Source of the DNA: RGIG9115 sp045648165
GTDB taxonomy: Bacteria > Bacillota > Clostridia > UBA1381
Length of the DNA stretch: 5,903 bases
Direction: 5' to 3'
NCBI GenBank assembly: GCA_045648165.1
Contig: JAZRNL010000035.1
Coordinates: 1 to 5,903 of the forward strand
Made by a program: the position numbers and the translations under genes. Of the stretch, positions 5,521 through 5,903 are shown one piece after another. Every line of letters begins with the position of its first letter. Within the stretch, counting starts at the first letter, position 1. The notes under the pieces were generated by a model. That model saw only the letters and a list, made by a program, of their open reading frames with translations, was not told the DNA's origin and searched no databases.

Positions 5521-5903
5521 TATTCAACGGTTACGCCTGTAAGCGTTACAGTTACACCGGCAGGAACATTTGCAACTTCAAGACCGTATGTAAATACGCC
5601 ATGAGCACTGGGGATACTACCGATGAGCTGCTCTACCAAAGCATCGTTTGTTGCAACTGTAGCAGTTGAATTATAGAGAGTCTCATCATGGTATTGTGAT
5701 GCAAGCGCAAACTTAATTGCACTTATTGCTCCACCGTTAAACTGGTATGTTCCGTCGAAACCAAATCTTCTTTCAGCATCAGCTTCATCGGGAACTATTG
5801 TATTAATAGTAACATCCTGAAGCTTCTGAATGTAATAAGTTTCAAATGTGTCTTTGTCGTTTCCGCCTACGCGAACCTCAGTTGTTGCAGGCACAAAATT
5901 GAC
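5520..5903 (-). CDS. C-terminal part of a probable surface protein (5' end beyond window)
   Basis: The frame is open to the window edge and gives 127 residues, starting VNFVPATTEVRVGGNDKD. A GTG at 5894 could be read as a start but has open frame upstream and no ribosome binding site within reach, so the gene is taken to continue. The sequence is rich in Thr, Val, Ala and Gly, with alternating hydrophobic residues typical of beta strands, as in the end YGLEVANVPAGVTVTLTGV. FGFDGTYQFNGGAISAIKFAL is the most distinctive block. It has no Cys, no LPXTG and no hydrophobic tail, so any anchor must be upstream. I do not recognise the family; an extracellular or surface protein is inferred from composition only. 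It leads a probable operon with the small peptide downstream. Confidence 0.7.
   Translation of the reverse strand, partial: VNFVPATTEVRVGGNDKDTFETYYIQKLQDVTINTIVPDEADAERRFGFDGTYQFNGGAISAIKFALASQYHDETLYNSTATVATNDALVEQLIGSIPSAHGVFTYGLEVANVPAGVTVTLTGVTVE

Noticed and set aside
5892..5894. GTG start for the right-edge gene
   Set aside because: The frame stays open to the window edge and no ribosome binding site can be seen, so the gene is treated as continuing.

Overview
The window looks like chromosomal DNA of an anaerobic, low-to-mid GC Firmicute of the class Clostridia, possibly an uncultured gut-type lineage. This rests on AT-rich intergenic DNA with TTGACA/TATAAT promoters and GGAGG ribosome binding sites, an Aquifex/Clostridium-type aconitase, a ferredoxin-dependent indolepyruvate oxidoreductase, a secreted 'stalk' domain protein and Cys-rich or MKKxYxKPEI-type small peptides. 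Genus cannot be fixed from the sequence.

Layout. (1) 1-1130, minus: 5' part of an aconitase gene (376 codons, running off the left edge). (2) 1131-1553: its leader and promoter, with two tandem copies of an 85/86-bp repeat, each holding two inverted repeats, lying downstream of a TTGACA-17-TAAAAT promoter and so probably transcribed as mRNA leader; beyond the promoter, a possible sporulation-type promoter faces the other way. (3) 1554-1706, plus: a 50-residue membrane peptide with a Cys-pair tail, ending in a 21-bp hairpin shared with the convergent gene. (4) 1758-2705, minus: an exported protein with a copper-amine-oxidase-N-like (stalk) domain and a probable cohesin-like beta-sandwich. (5) 2706-2855: divergent intergenic region with one strong promoter per direction. 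(6) 2856-5154, plus: the iorA-iorB operon. (7) 5155-5324: convergent intergenic region with two terminators around a REP-like palindrome and G-rich repeats. (8) 5325-5903, minus: a 59-residue peptide gene directly behind the 3' end of a probable surface-protein gene that runs off the right edge.

How the parts work together. IorA and IorB together oxidise aryl-pyruvates (transamination products of Trp, Phe and Tyr) to aryl-acetyl-CoA with reduction of ferredoxin, so the core function is amino-acid fermentation or its reversal. Aconitase is central carbon metabolism and is not visibly co-regulated with iorAB. The rest is cell-envelope or small-protein material. No CRISPR array, complete mobile element, tRNA or rRNA was seen. 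The most unusual items are the repeated leader of the aconitase gene, the small Cys-pair peptide with a candidate sigma-K-like promoter, the REP/G-run element, and the surface-protein/MKKxYxKPEI pair. I do not claim a proven new system.
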